Assembly: GCA_037976565.1 (NCBI GenBank)
Contig: CP137679.1
Location: 31,315,764 to 31,379,763, forward strand
Length of the DNA: 64,000 nt
Origin: Mesocentrotus franciscanus
Lineage: Eukaryota; Echinodermata; Echinoidea; Camarodonta; Strongylocentrotidae
Direction: 5' to 3'
The translations under genes were made by a program, and so were the position numbers. Below are positions 1-10,806 of this stretch, piece by piece (the stretch's first letter is position 1; each line of letters starts with the position of its first letter). The notes under the pieces are model-generated. The model did not search any database and was not told the DNA's origin. It worked only from the letters and a program-made list of their open reading frames with translations.

Positions 1-20
1 CTTTGACTTTTCAATCCGAG

Positions 21-158
21 GGCAATCGTTCGTGCCCGGTGCCACATACACACCTACAAGCATTAGTCCTGTCGCCACTGACCTGCGTTCCCCTCCTGTC
101 CAAGACGATGGCAAGTCATGTCTCATCTGCGGGGATCGAGCTACGGGTCTCCACTATG
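21..158 (+). CDS. NR6A1: NR6A1/GCNF exon: end of N-terminal domain and first half of zinc finger 1 (5'-partial gene)
   Basis: This is the first visible coding exon of an orphan nuclear receptor of the NR6A (germ cell nuclear factor) family, a nuclear DNA-binding regulator. About 30 residues of low-complexity Ser/Thr/Pro sequence are followed by DDGKSCLICGDRATGLHYG, which includes the first two zinc-binding cysteines (CLIC) and the CGDRATGLHYG stretch diagnostic for NR6A. The exon ends after TATG at a strong donor, GTAAGT (159-164), leaving one base in the split glycine codon (phase 1). The left border is placed at an AG (19-20) that also gives phase 1, but only 20 bases upstream are visible and the exon could extend left. 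The start codon is outside the window; vertebrate GCNF has roughly 40 more N-terminal residues. The exon identity is certain; its left end is uncertain. Confidence 0.93.
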
Positions 159-214
159 GTAAGTCTGAGCGTCTTCAATTCTTCGGGGTACTCTCCATTA
201 GACTAATGTTTACA

Positions 215-567
215 AGACTGAAGGTCCACAAGACCATAATCATGGTAATTCACAAAACCTAAGGTACAAAAGATGAAAGGTTCGCAAGACCAAAGTACAC
301 AAGACCAAAGTTCACAAAATCTGAGGTTCAAATAATTGACAAGATCTGAGGTTTACATGACCTTATTTCTAAGGTCCACAATACTAAAGGTTTACAAGAC
401 TGAAGTCCACAAGACACGTGTTCATAGGAATGAAGGTTCACAAGCCCTAAAGTTCAAAAGACCAAGTTCATAAGGCCAATGGTTCACACAACAAAAGGTC
501 TACACGACTAAATTTGCATAACACAATGTCACGAAACCGAAGTTCACAAAACCATAGTTCATAAGAT
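215..567. repeat. degenerate minisatellite, unit about AAGGTTCACAAGACC
   Basis: A loose tandem array repeats a unit of roughly 14-18 bases resembling AAGGTTCACAAGACCG, with many substitutions and small gaps. The same unit resumes at about 1423-1790 and again at 2641-2735, so two mobile elements have split one original array. Confidence 0.8.
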
Positions 568-1422
568 TTAAAGGGGCAGTCCACCCTGATATTAAGTTGG
601 TTTTAATAGAAGCAGAAAAATGAAATAAACGGGTCAGTGAAAGTTTGAGCAACAACCGATTATAATTCTTCTTTTTTTAAGTTATGAATTTGTAAAGGTG
701 CAATCAATAAAAAATAAAAAAAATTGGCAACTCTTTGACGTATCTTGCTAGAAGCAAATCTATTACACAACAATATCTAAGAACATGAAAGTTTATGACA
801 TTTTCTGTACAGAGCAAATTGGAGAGGAGCTCGCAAGATACGTCTAAGACCCGTTCCTCAGGAGCGGTTCTTAGGTGAGTGAGAACGGTCAAAGTGGTCC
901 AGGAAGTGGACTTCTGGACCGCTCCAGAAGACCACCTCGGGAGGTGGTCTTGAGGAACGGGTCTTATTAAGAGCGGTTTTGACCGCTCTAACGTGCAATG
1001 TGAACGGAAGCGTACTTTGAACGGAAGTGTACTTTGAACGGAAGTGAGCCAGTGACGTTCCGCGCGAAACATGTAGTACGGTACATACGGTTTGTATTCC
1101 GCGCGCGAAAAATTGACCCGCTGACCTGGGCTGCCATAGCAACAAGACCACTTTGACTCGTGGAGCGGTTTGAGCCACAAAAAACTGCTCGGAGTGTGAA
1201 CGCTCGCAAACCGTTCCTCAAGACCCGTTCCTCTGGAGCGGTCTAACTAAGACCACTTTCAAAGTGAGTGAGAACAGGGTCACGTGTTTGATTTATCGCA
1301 ACTTCAAAAAATCATAACTTCCTTATTTTTCATCGGATTTCGCTCAAACTTTCACCGATCTGTTTCTCTCAGATTTCTGCTTCTATCAAAACCGACTTAG
1401 AATCAGGGTGGACTTCCCTTAA
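568..1422. mobile_element. MITE-B: TTAA-flanked foldback element with arms of about 150 bp
   Basis: The element starts TTAAAGGGGCAGTCCACCCT and ends with the inverted version, AGGGTGGACTTCCCTTAA. The similarity continues inward as a diverged inverted repeat of about 150 bases (matching blocks GTTTTAATAGAAGCAG and CTTCTATCAAAAC; GTGAAAGTTTGAGC and GCTCAAACTTTCAC). The middle (840-1265) carries repeats and local palindromes built on GAGCGGTC/T and GACCCGTTCCTC. TTAA at both borders suggests a piggyBac-type duplication, although a shorter TA duplication cannot be excluded. No transposase is encoded; the open frames at 704-1221 follow the palindromes. A partial relative lies at 28386. Confidence 0.8.
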
Positions 1423-1796
1423 AGTTCAGCAGGACAGAAGGTCCACAACGACCAAAGGTTCAAGAGACCAAAATTTCAAAAGTCCTAAGGTTCACAAAAT
1501 TAGAGCTTCACAAGACCGAAGGTAAACAAGACCTTAGATCACAATGCTCACGGTTCACAAGACTGAAAGTTCTCAAGACCTTAGGTCCAGAAGACCGAAC
1601 GTTCACAAGACGGAAGTCAAGGCTACAGCAGTCCCCGAGACCAAGACTGATATTCGATGAGAACTAAGGTACACGAAACCTAAAGTTCACAAGACCAACG
1701 GTCGACAAGTCCGACTTTGAAACTCCCAAGGTTTGCAAGACAACAAGCTGAATTCACAAATTCAAGACTGAAGTTCTGCAGACTTATGCCTAATGC
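1423..1796. repeat. degenerate minisatellite, continuation
   Basis: The same AAGGTTCACAAGACC-like units as at 215-567 resume directly after the right TTAA of MITE-B and run to the left border of the next foldback element. Confidence 0.75.
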
Positions 1797-2645
1797 CTAG
1801 GTCACATTTGCTCTACGGCTAGGATACGGCGGCCGTAGGCTCCCGAAATCGAGAGATACTTGCGGCGGCCGCAGAGAATCTGCGGTGGCCTCAGGGTCAC
1901 CCTAGGGCATATCCCTATCTTTACAGGCCGTACAGGTCGCCGTGGGATTATAGCGCGGAGTTATAACTTTTTTTCATTTCTAGGTTCGCCGAAGAAATTA
2001 GACAATTAGACACACCGTAGCCATGCCGCAGAGCGGTTCCACGGCGACCATACGTCGGGCGTACGGTGGCATTGCGGCTACCTTGCGTCTGCCTTGGTAT
2101 TTGTCAAAAAACTACGGCCGTCGCGGTGACGCCCTAAGGCATAAGTCACATTTGCCGCGGCGGCCGTAATGTCTAAAATATCTACGGCCAATAGAAATTA
2201 TAGGGCCGCCGCAGCATTCCCACGGTCACATACTGTAGCAGTCAAAAATGTTCGGATTGCCGCACGGTCGCCTTAGGGCGTCCCTGCGGCGGCAGTAGGT
2301 TTTTGACAATTACCAAAGCAGACGCAAGTTAGCCGCAAGGCGCCCGCAAAAGCAGGTCCACCGAACGCCCGACGTATGGTCGCCGTGGAACCGCTCTACC
2401 GCTCTACGGCTCTACGGCTCTACGGCATAGCTATGGCGTGTCTAATTGCTACGGATAACCAGGGAGATGGGAGAACCTAGAAATGAAAAAAAGTTACGAC
2501 TTCGCGCTACAATCCCACGGCGACCCCTACGGTCTGTAAAAGAAAGGGGTACGCCCTAGATGACCCTGCGGCCGCCGCAGGTATCTCTCGATTTCGATGG
2601 CCTACGGCCGCCGTATGCTAGCCGTAGAGCAAATGTGACTTAGAT
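1797..2645. mobile_element. GC-rich palindromic foldback element, about 850 bp
   Basis: The sequence is a long imperfect palindrome. The left arm begins around GGTCACATTTGCTCTACGGC and the right arm ends GCCGTAGAGCAAATGTGAC. Further arm pairs are ATACGGCGGCCGTAGG / CCTACGGCCGCCGTAT and TTTCATTTCTAGGTTC / GAACCTAGAAATGAAA, and similarity continues towards the centre, so the arms approach 400 bp. It is strikingly CGGC/GCCG-rich compared with the AT-rich surroundings. No reading frame of note is present. Exact borders and the target-site duplication are not resolved. It is probably a non-autonomous foldback transposon; its superfamily is not recognised. Confidence 0.7.
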
Positions 2646-2740
2646 AACAAGACCGAAGATTTACAAGAACTAAGTTTTACAAGAACTTCGGTTAACAAGA
2701 CTGGGTATTCACAAGGCCAAAGATTCCCAGTTTTAATTCT
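2646..2740. repeat. degenerate minisatellite, right remnant
   Basis: Short remnant of the AACAAGACCGAAGATTTACAAG-type units (same array as 215-567) after the GC-rich foldback element. Confidence 0.6.
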
Positions 2741-3198
2741 GGTTGACCCTCTAACAACTAATCTAATCTAACAAATCCGAGGGAACACAAGACCCATTTT
2801 TCGGTCTGGTGGTCCTTAGATCTCCAGAACCTTCGACCCTTTTTGGACTGCAATCGTTCTTCCGTCTCGAAGTTATAGACCTGCAGTTGGCTTTAGTCCA
2901 CATTCGTTGTAGATTTGTTTTTGGTGGTTGGAATGTTCTAGAAAGGGGTTATCAAGCGTTAAGACTTAGCCGTACAATACGAATAAAAGAAAATAGACGA
3001 GATGAGGTGAGATCATGTGAAAGGAAAACATTCCGGGATTACATTTTTTTGTAATCATGGGGTTTGTAAACAGATATGCCGTGACATTGAGTACAAAGAT
3101 AGTTCCGATGTTTGTTCTTTATAAATCACATTCAAGAGAGCAACTTACCTTTGTCTAATGATTATTTTTGGGGTGTAAAACTATAGGACTGTGAGGGA

Positions 3199-3376
3199 GA
3201 GTAGTCGTGGTGTAGTGGTTCATGCACTTGACTCTCAATCCAAAGGTTGAGGATTCGAAACCCAGCTTGGCATTGTCGTCATTAATCCACATTGCCACTC
3301 ACTACCAGGTGTAAGTGGATACTAATATTTACAGCATCGAAGCTGATGAGGCTTCCCTGGGTAAACAATATTAGTA
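3199..3376 (+). mobile_element. tRNA-derived SINE copy 1
   Basis: The head contains RNA polymerase III box A (TGGTGTAGTGG, 3208-3218) and box B (GATTCGAAACC, 3252-3262). The body has the blocks ATTAATCCACATTGCCACTC and GATGAGGCTTCCCTG. The copy ends in a (TAG)n tract. It shares head and body with the copy at about 4536. It is a retrotransposed repeat rather than a working tRNA, because it cannot fold a full cloverleaf acceptor stem. Confidence 0.8.
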
Positions 3377-3378
3377 TG

Positions 3379-3380
3379 AT

Positions 3381-3431
<51 letters not shown>
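3379..3431 (+). repeat. (TAG)n microsatellite
   Basis: About 17 TAG units sit at the 3' tail of the SINE, probably expanded from its terminal repeat. Confidence 0.9.
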
Positions 3432-3544
3432 AAGTAGATGTAGTAGTATTATCGCCACCTTTTTATGTTATTGTTAGTTGATGATTGATTCCTTTTATGT
3501 TTATTAATGAAGTTTACTTATCACCTATCCATTATCCACTGCAG

Positions 3545-3712
3545 GGATCGTATCCTGCGAAGGCTGCAAAGGGTTCTTCAAGAGAAGCATATGCAACAAG
3601 AGAGTGTACCGCTGCATGCGAGACAAGAACTGCATGATGTCACGACAGAAGAGGAACAGGTGTCAGTACTGTCGGCTCCTCAAGTGTCTCCAGGTTGGCA
3701 TGAACAGAAAAG
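3545..3712 (+). CDS. NR6A1: NR6A1/GCNF exon: rest of zinc finger 1, zinc finger 2
   Basis: The exon completes the nuclear receptor DNA-binding domain. It encodes [19 protein letters not shown], with the P-box CEGCKG that reads AGGTCA-type half-sites, and then zinc finger 2 with cysteines in YRC, KNC, NRC and QYC, closing with [25 protein letters not shown] and LLKCLQ.GMNRK are typical of NR6A and unlike NR5A or NR2. The acceptor is CTGCAG at 3539-3544. The donor is GTAAAT at 3713. Both splice sites are phase 1, joining the flanking exons without a shift. The family binds DNA as a homodimer on DR0 (directly repeated AGGTCA with no spacer) and usually represses transcription; that role is known for the family, not shown here. 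Confidence 0.97.
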
Positions 3713-3943
3713 GTAAATCTTACAATGGTCAATTTCATTGGTCAATTTCATTGGTCAATTTCTTGATAAAATGTGTTTGCGTGTTTAGACAGCTATGGTA
3801 ATGATTCGTTTAGCGAAATTGTTACACAAGAACTTTCAGATTATCATATGTAGCACATTGATATGTAGAGGTATCGTAATCAAGTGCTTTTAAATAAATA
3901 ATATGAGATTTGAAGGTGAGGCACCGAGTTCCTTTGGCAAAAC

Positions 3944-3982
3944 ATTGATCCTCATTTGCCACTCGCGACCCAGGTGAAGTAA
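3944..3982 (+). mobile_element. SINE body fragment
   Basis: TTGATCCTCATTTGCCACTC followed by GCGACCCAGGTG matches the body of the tRNA SINE at 3199-3376 without its head. It is a short, diverged remnant. Confidence 0.5.
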
Positions 3983-4535
3983 GTCGGTCATTTCTCTAAA
4001 ACAGCACAACTTGTGTTTCAACAGACTTGTCAAATCTGTAGTCAGTCATTACAAAAGGGTATTGGAATTACCCTTGGGTACAGTTTTTAGAAGACTTTGC
4101 GATTATGCAGTAGAAAAACATCAACATGCACACAATTTCATAACATGTTTAGATATCTCCGTGATGAAATTAAAGTGTTACCTGTACAAAAGGAACAAAA
4201 AATACCTTCAACCAAGTCGACCCTGCTTTCGCCCTTTTTTAATAATTACTTACATCTGTCGCGTGTGCGATGCGGACCCATCATTATTTTTTTTTTAAAT
4301 ATGAATTACCGTTTAATGTATATCGTAGGACTTCTAACTGAACTTGCTTGCTTAGATAGAAAAAAATATAGAATGGGCTCCCCACGTTATGCGTAAATTT
4401 GGTCAAAATTCTGGGAAGTCCTAGCGAGATTCTTGAGTCGTATAACAAAGTATTTGCCAGGGAAACTCTAAAAACTCTAAATGATTGAAAAGTGAGCTTC
4501 ATTATTTGTAAGAATGCCATAATAATCGATGTGGA

Positions 4536-4715
4536 GTGGTCGTGGTATAGTGGTTCATTCACCTGACTCTCAAGCCAGAGGTTGATGGTTCGAATCCCAG
4601 CCGGATAATAACGTCCTTTGGCACAAAATTAATCCAAATTTGCCACTCTCCACATAGTCCCTCAAGAAGAAACAGCAATTATGCTGATGAGGCTTCCCTG
4701 TGCAAACCAAATTAT
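4536..4715 (+). mobile_element. tRNA-derived SINE copy 2
   Basis: Box A is TGGTATAGTGG (4543-4553) and box B is a consensus GGTTCGAATCC (4587-4597). The body follows copy 1: AATTAATCCAAATTTGCCAC, then GCTGATGAGGCTTCCCTG near the end. It lies in the same orientation as copy 1, about 1.3 kb away. Confidence 0.8.
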
Positions 4716-5902
4716 TATCAAATTACGATTATAAAGATTGCAGATTGAAAAGCACCAAGGTCAGAAATAAAAGGATTATCATTAGTCATCAACCATTCAT
4801 GTTCAAGTGTATTGAAGTTGAAAATGAGAATCTCGCTGTGTTTTGGCAGGCCACGTCAAGCAGTGCTTTGAAGTTTGATGTATGTGTTTCAGAAGAGACA
4901 TTCCAGCAAGTCTTAAGCGCAAGTGTAGCTTTTTCTAAAGCTAGACATATTGGTTCCTTCTTAATGGCATGATTCATTTCCTTCAATGTAATTCATGCTG
5001 AAGTCGTAATACAGATCCATCACCACAAGAAGACTCATGTCCATGCATTGTATCCCGTTTAATATCATGATCATTTGTACCTTTGAATCACCGAAAGATG
5101 GCGCTTTTCAAATGTAACGGCGGTGACTCGCATTCTCTCTCACGAAGAGTGTAGTCTTTTACTTTCAGACGTAAAGGCCCATGGGGCATGGCGGACAGTC
5201 CCTGGCCAAACATGGCAATATCTGAAATAAATTATGAACGATGAAAGAAAAGTAAAAGCGTGTTGAAACTCCACGTACGATAAATATAATTAGCCTCACT
5301 GGTGTGCTATACTGTAGGAAAGGTTGTGAAGCTAAAATTCGACGTCATTTGTCTCATGATCAAAATTTCAAGTTCAGTTTAGTTTATTTCACATCCAATA
5401 AAATTAGTTTGGTTGAATCTATGCTGATTATGGAATAAGCCTACAGAGTATCATGATCCTTTTATTGTTTTCAATTTAATTACACGCGTTTTAAAATATG
5501 AATTATAAATGTGAATGCGGGATTAGAGATAATTAACAGGCCTTGTAAAAGGATCCTCCAATTTACAATTTTAATTACTCGACTATCACAAAATAGGCGA
5601 CACTTTCAAGGAAAGATGTTTGTTATCAGTCAATGTTCACAGTTGTGAAGTTTTGACATGACTTATTTAAGTTACGTTTTTCAAATTTGACCGCGTTTCC
5701 AAGGCTGCCATTAGAGATAAGACCATCAAGGTCCGTAGTATTTTTTGAAGACTTCATAATGAGATATGGCAAAGTAATTATGATACTTTGATTTGTAATC
5801 CAGATTCAGAAGGCGGGGGAAGTTGATTTTGACTGTAATTTAATACTACTACCAAAAAAAAGGAAAAGTAATTTATTTTTACAGCGTCTGTCCATTACGC
5901 CG

Positions 5903-6356
5903 TGACGTCACTGACCTGACGCTCCGCTATCATTACTCGGGTTATAGCTAGTATATACTATATCTTGCAAAAGAGCGGAGAATCGTTATCATAGAACCAT
6001 TAGACATGTAGAATATTACAGAACCTTCTGTAATTAGGAGTGAAAATTTACATGAAGGCCTGCAAAAGTAAAAACATGGGCTTTACAATGATTACAATTC
6101 CTTTGTCGGTTGGACACCAGGGTCTTATAAAGAGTTGATCCGAATCAATCGCAAGTTTCCAATCTCATATCTCTTATGTACATTTTTGCGATTGATATCA
6201 GTCGTAAATAAGTCGCGATTAATTGCAACTGTTTATAAGACGGGGCCCATGCATCAGAAGTAGATTGCCTGACGTGCGGTTGCGTCAGCGACTGGTGTGA
6301 TCTTTGACGTGTCATTTATATGACGTAGGACTGTGTCAGTGATCTGTGACGCGTCA
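5903..6356. promoter_or_regulatory. cluster of CRE/ATF-like TGACG sites in intron 2
   Basis: Seven TGACG-type sites occur within about 450 bases: a perfect CRE TGACGTCA (5903-5910), TGACG (5917), TGACGTG (6270), TGCGTCA (6281-6287), TGACGTGTCA (6305-6314), TGACGTA (6321-6327) and the palindrome TGACGCGTCA (6347-6356). The sequence is not obviously repeat-derived. This suggests bZIP binding, possibly an intronic enhancer. Function is inferred from motif density alone. Confidence 0.3.
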
Positions 6357-7470
6357 TGAATGTGAGATCGTGCAAAGGACTGCACAGAAAGTGCACACAG
6401 TACGTTGACTTACTGGCTTATGGGCAAATTGCCTTCACAGGCTTGATCAGCGTAGGTAATAACGCAATTGAAATAGCGTTTCGTGTACAACGGACATATA
6501 TTAGATATATACATGTAGCTTCTATAGTTTAAGTAGACCCAAGATGGCTCGTGATTTGTCAATTTCCGACTCCCCCTCTAAAAAAAAAAACCCACCTCAA
6601 AGTTGCAAATTTGCAATGTGATTAATTAAACAAGTTTTTTGTATGAACTAGATTTTGAGATTTAAAGGAATATTTAGGTAAACAAACCATGCTAGCAAGA
6701 ACTAGATATTGAGAGACAAGAACTATTAAGAGAATTAAATAGAAGTAAAGAGGGGGAGTGGAGGAGACAAATTTTGCGGAATTACTCATTTCCAGGCAGC
6801 GCAAACGAATGTTTCACAAATTAAGATTGTCCTTGGAAAATAACGAGAAAGGGAACAAAATTATTGAGATCGACTAGTCTTTGTCATAGACTGAAGAGCA
6901 GGTGTCAAAATGTTTACGTGCACCGATTCAGTAAAAAGGTGAAAATGGCAAATATTCTTGGAGAGCAAAGAGACAAAGTAGAGGGATGACAAAAGGGGGT
7001 CATTAATACATTGGCGGATTGAGATTGGGGCGGGGCGGGGTAGGACAGGGCGGGGAAAATGTTCAGCCTCTCTTCGGACGCATTTGTGCCTCTTTTTAAT
7101 GTGTAATATGACAAGCAATCAAGTCACAAAAATGTAACAAAATTTAACGTAATCTAGAGAGATCCTTAGATTGTGAGCGTGTATTTTGGTGTCGATTGAC
7201 TCGATTCTGACCGCTGTTCAAGATTAACGAAACAATGCTATTCTTAATTTGAATCAGACGTTTTGGTTTTAAGATATAGCTAGTCCCTTTCCCTAAGAAT
7301 TCAACTAGGGTTCAGCACTCCGATTTTAAATATAAGGGTTGATATAAAGAGAAAATTGACTAGATACAGATATTCATTAAGCAGCTGAAGGGATGCCTAT
7401 TATCAGGGTCTGGATAACATGGCTGTCCGAATGACACAACATTCTAAATGGACATTTGAGTGGTCAAACA

Positions 7471-7557
7471 TTCGCGCGGGAAATGACTCACACTTTCCGT
7501 CGCCCTGGAATCATCTGACTTTCATATGTCCATCGGACTCAGCTTGGCGCCATCTTG
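7471..7557. promoter_or_regulatory. E2F-like, AP-1 and YY1-like site cluster in intron 2
   Basis: TTCGCGCGGGAAA (7471-7483) fits an E2F site. It abuts a consensus AP-1 site TGACTCA (7484-7490), and GCGCCATCTTG (7547-7557) fits a YY1-type site. The patch is richer in GC and CpG than its surroundings. It could be an enhancer or an internal promoter; no transcript evidence is available. Confidence 0.25.
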
Positions 7558-8818
7558 CCTGTGACTGATTTCAGTGCATGGCGTAGCTACTGGGAAAGGG
7601 ATGGGCACTAAACCCCCTCCCAACCGATATAATGGCAGAATATTTTAAGAGAGAGGAGAGAAAGTGGTAAGGTGAGAGAGGGGAGAAAGTAAGAAGGGAA
7701 ACAAATGTAAAGACTTTCTATAAATAAACCTACATCAATTTCTTTAGCCTTGTCCATCATCTTTAGAAATGAAATATTAAAAATGAAGTATTACGTAATG
7801 TGAATATAATTGATATGAGATATATAACAGGATATTGATATTGCGATCGTGTTTAAAATATGTCAATGGAAGAGACTTCAAGAGAAAGGGACAGAGAGAG
7901 AGAGAGAAGGGGGAAAGAGACACACATTGATCATGTTGATGACTGTGAATCAAATCAAAGCCGCATGTGATCTGACCACAGACAGTGTCCCTGGTCTGAC
8001 ATTTAAAAAACAATGTTCAAGCAGTAAGGCTATTCCTGGTTACTTTAAGCGCTTGAATATCATTTTGATGATTTCCTGTGTCAGTTTCAAGCTTGCATCA
8101 CCGCAGATGAACATTGTCTACAAGAAACACAATCGTAAAGACTTTCAAGAAATCAACTCAAGAGCGATTTTTTTTTTTTTTTTTTTTTTTTTAAACACGT
8201 CATAGTATTGGTTCATTTTCATGTCCTAACATTTCAAGAAGTGGTGCACAAGGCTATCGATATTGCGTTACGCTAATTTCTATTTATTCATATATTTTTT
8301 TGTAAGTCTGCGATCATGTTAAGATATATGCAAGATAGGTTAATCGTGACTCTTTGCAAATATTTTACAAGAACATATTTACGTCAGCGGATAATTGATT
8401 AATAGGTACCTGAAAGATAAGCACCACAAATTTATCGGTGAGTTATAGAAATAAACTTTTATTACGTGATTACTCGTAAATATATGCGTTGCCGAGCGAA
8501 CGTTTCGGGTGTTGTATTTTTGGATACCCCTGTAAGGGTTATTATCTAAAAAGATATCTTTCATAATTTTCCCTAGACGCCTCTGCATACAGGCATTGAG
8601 CTAATTATTTTTCTTACTGAATGTTGTATTATGAGAATAATATATCCAGCCTCTGTAGCTGAGTATGTGTTAAGCAATGTAAAATTCATGTGTATGATTA
8701 AATAAACCGTTTACGAAAAGCAGAAATATATCTGCCCCATCATTTTATGTTGAATAGCGCCATCTATCAGTGTATGTATATTCTTTCAATTATATCTCTA
8801 CCTCCCTGCAGTCTCTCC

Positions 8819-8953
<135 letters not shown>

Positions 8954-9258
8954 CTGTCTATCTTTCATTCTTTCTCCCCTTGCTTCCCTTCTTTCCATAT
9001 CTCTTTTCTTACATCGTATGTGTTTTTTGTCTCTCCCCCTTATCCTTAAGCATTTTTGTAGTTCACAAATTAGAAATGTAGAGAAGAGAGAGTTCATGTT
9101 GGTAACTTGGTATGACCTTTCATTAATTCTTTACACTAGCATACTTATTTTGTGTTATGAATCTTCCTGCAAAATGAAATTCCTTCTAACCATCCATATC
9201 GTTTATTTAATATGGAAATGCTCTTTGAATTTTCTTTCTTCTTGTTTTTTCCTTCCAG

Positions 9259-9314
9259 CTATTCGAGAAGACGGTATGCCTGGCGGCCGAAATAAAAGCA
9301 TTGGACCCGTTTCG
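9259..9314 (+). CDS. NR6A1: NR6A1/GCNF micro-exon: T/A box C-terminal to the zinc fingers
   Basis: This 56-bp exon encodes AIREDGMPGGRNKSIGPVS, the C-terminal extension (T and A boxes) that contacts the minor groove 5' of the half-site. The sequence is almost invariant in the NR6A family. The acceptor is TTTTCCTTCCAG (to 9258) and the donor is TTCG/GTAAGT (9315). It receives one base of the alanine codon from the previous exon and ends in phase 0. It is too short to find by length, but the match and the frame are decisive. Confidence 0.96.
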
Positions 9315-9600
9315 GTAAGTCATTAATCATTACTTTACTATCATTTCTGCAACCAGTTATTATTGACAAGACTTTATTTTTCTTCTTCTTTTTAGTACTA
9401 CTTACCTGTCTAAGTGTCTAATATAGTAATGCATATTAATTAGCAGTTGCCCCCCCCCCCACAGACACACACACGCACACTCACGACCACAACCGGTAGA
9501 ACCATTTAAGATTTAAGGGTGGCACCACCACCACCCTGGCCTAAAATATAATGTCCTATCAAAGAGATATCTCTTTGGTCCTATCCACGAGAAACCGAAG

Positions 9601-9794
9601 TACAGTCAAACCTGCTTTAGTGACCACCTGTCTACAAAGACCACCTGTCTACAAAGACCACATTTTTTGTTTCCCTTGAAAATGGTTTCTCATTGAAACA
9701 TGTACTAAAGGAACCTGTCTACAAAGACCACCTGTCTACAAAGACCACTTTTTGTGTTTCCCTTGGGCGGTCGCTATAGACAGGTTTGACTGTA
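9601..9794. mobile_element. TA-flanked MITE with 14-bp terminal inverted repeats
   Basis: The element starts TACAGTCAAACCTG and ends with its exact inverse CAGGTTTGACTGTA. The TA ends fit a Tc1/mariner-type duplication. The interior is a direct repetition of ACCTGTCTACAAAGACC, in two blocks of two units separated by a TTTGTTTCCCTTG segment. No coding capacity. Confidence 0.85.
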
Positions 9795-10645
9795 CATATA
9801 CTTCTACTTATCGACTCCTCAAAACAGTGAAGCAAAATGGTATGTGTCAGCAGCGTTTAGTGGTCTAGCGCCCCCTATCAGCAGCTGTAACTTCGTATCG
9901 TCTGCAACAATTCACACGGAATTCGGAGATTGTCACAGTTGCGAACATAAAAAAAAAATTAAAGGATCGTATCGGATGAATTGGGTTCAATAATGGAGTC
10001 TTTTAGCTCCATGGTTCAATTGATGGCTAAAACACCCACTGTATTAGTCTGTATATATTGACTCCCTGCGTTTACCAATTCGTCTTAACTTGTATAGTCT
10101 TGTTAATGAGTGTTGCTGAAGCCTCCTACTTCTTCTTTTTGTTCTTCTATTTTTCTCCTCAATGTCCCTTTCCTTTACTTCTTGGTATTTTTCTGCCCCT
10201 TTTCTTATTCATCCTGTCCTTATATTTCTTTGTCTACTTTCATATCCCCCTATCCTGTTCCGTGCTTCTTCAATCGCTCTATTTATCCCAACAACAATTA
10301 TGTTTTCGTACTATGTTATTTCTATCAAGAATGTCTAAATTATTTAAATTTCGTAACAGGTGTTATAATCATCCTTACTTGTATCGACACAATCATTTTA
10401 CTTCGTGGTGGAATGGCCCGGGGGTCCAGTAAATAAAGCATAATGGGCAATTGGAAAAGAATGTAAGAATTTGGCCTTGCTTTCAAACTTGCCTTGGAGG
10501 GATGGTATGCTTGCAGAGAATATGTTTTGTCCAGGCACGGATAGTGTTATAGAGTGCAGGATTGGACAGCTGCCTGAGCCCCAAAAAAAGGAAAGAATAT
10601 GATGATGGTGATGAAGAAGATGAAGGAGCAGGAGTAGGCCCATTT

Positions 10646-10806
10646 GAAGAAGAAAAGAAGAAGAAAGAGAAGGAGGAGAAGGAGGAAGAGGAAGAGAGGA
10701 AAAAGGAGAAGAAGGAGGAGGAGAAGAGGACGAAGAAGAATACGAAGGAGAAGAAGGCGGGGAATGAGGAGGAGGAGTAGGGATAGAAGCAGAAGAAAAA
10801 GGGGAG
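10646..10806 (+). repeat. polypurine (GAA/GAG) tract
   Basis: About 160 bases on the + strand are almost only A and G. Such tracts can form triplex (H-DNA). The Lys/Glu-rich and Ser/Pro-rich reading frames here come from composition alone. Confidence 0.9.

Larger units (their letters stand above)
159..3544 (+). other. NR6A1 intron 1
   Basis: This 3.4 kb intron separates the two halves of zinc finger 1. It holds a degenerate minisatellite, two inserted foldback elements (568-1422 and about 1797-2645), a tRNA-derived SINE and a (TAG)n tract, each listed separately. From 2746 to 3195 I see only unique, AT-leaning sequence without a recognisable feature. The acceptor is a TATCCACTGCAG at 3533-3544. 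Confidence 0.9.

Noticed and set aside
704..1221. 158-codon minus-strand frame
   Set aside because: It lies inside the foldback element MITE-B and follows its palindromes; no transposase motif is visible.
3199..3270. functional tRNA gene
   Set aside because: Box A and B are present, but the cloverleaf acceptor stem is missing and a SINE body follows; the same holds at 4536, 27651, 31625, 35682 and 43234.
9601..9794. CRISPR-like repeat-spacer pattern
   Set aside because: Eukaryotic context, only four short units without unique spacers, and clear MITE ends.
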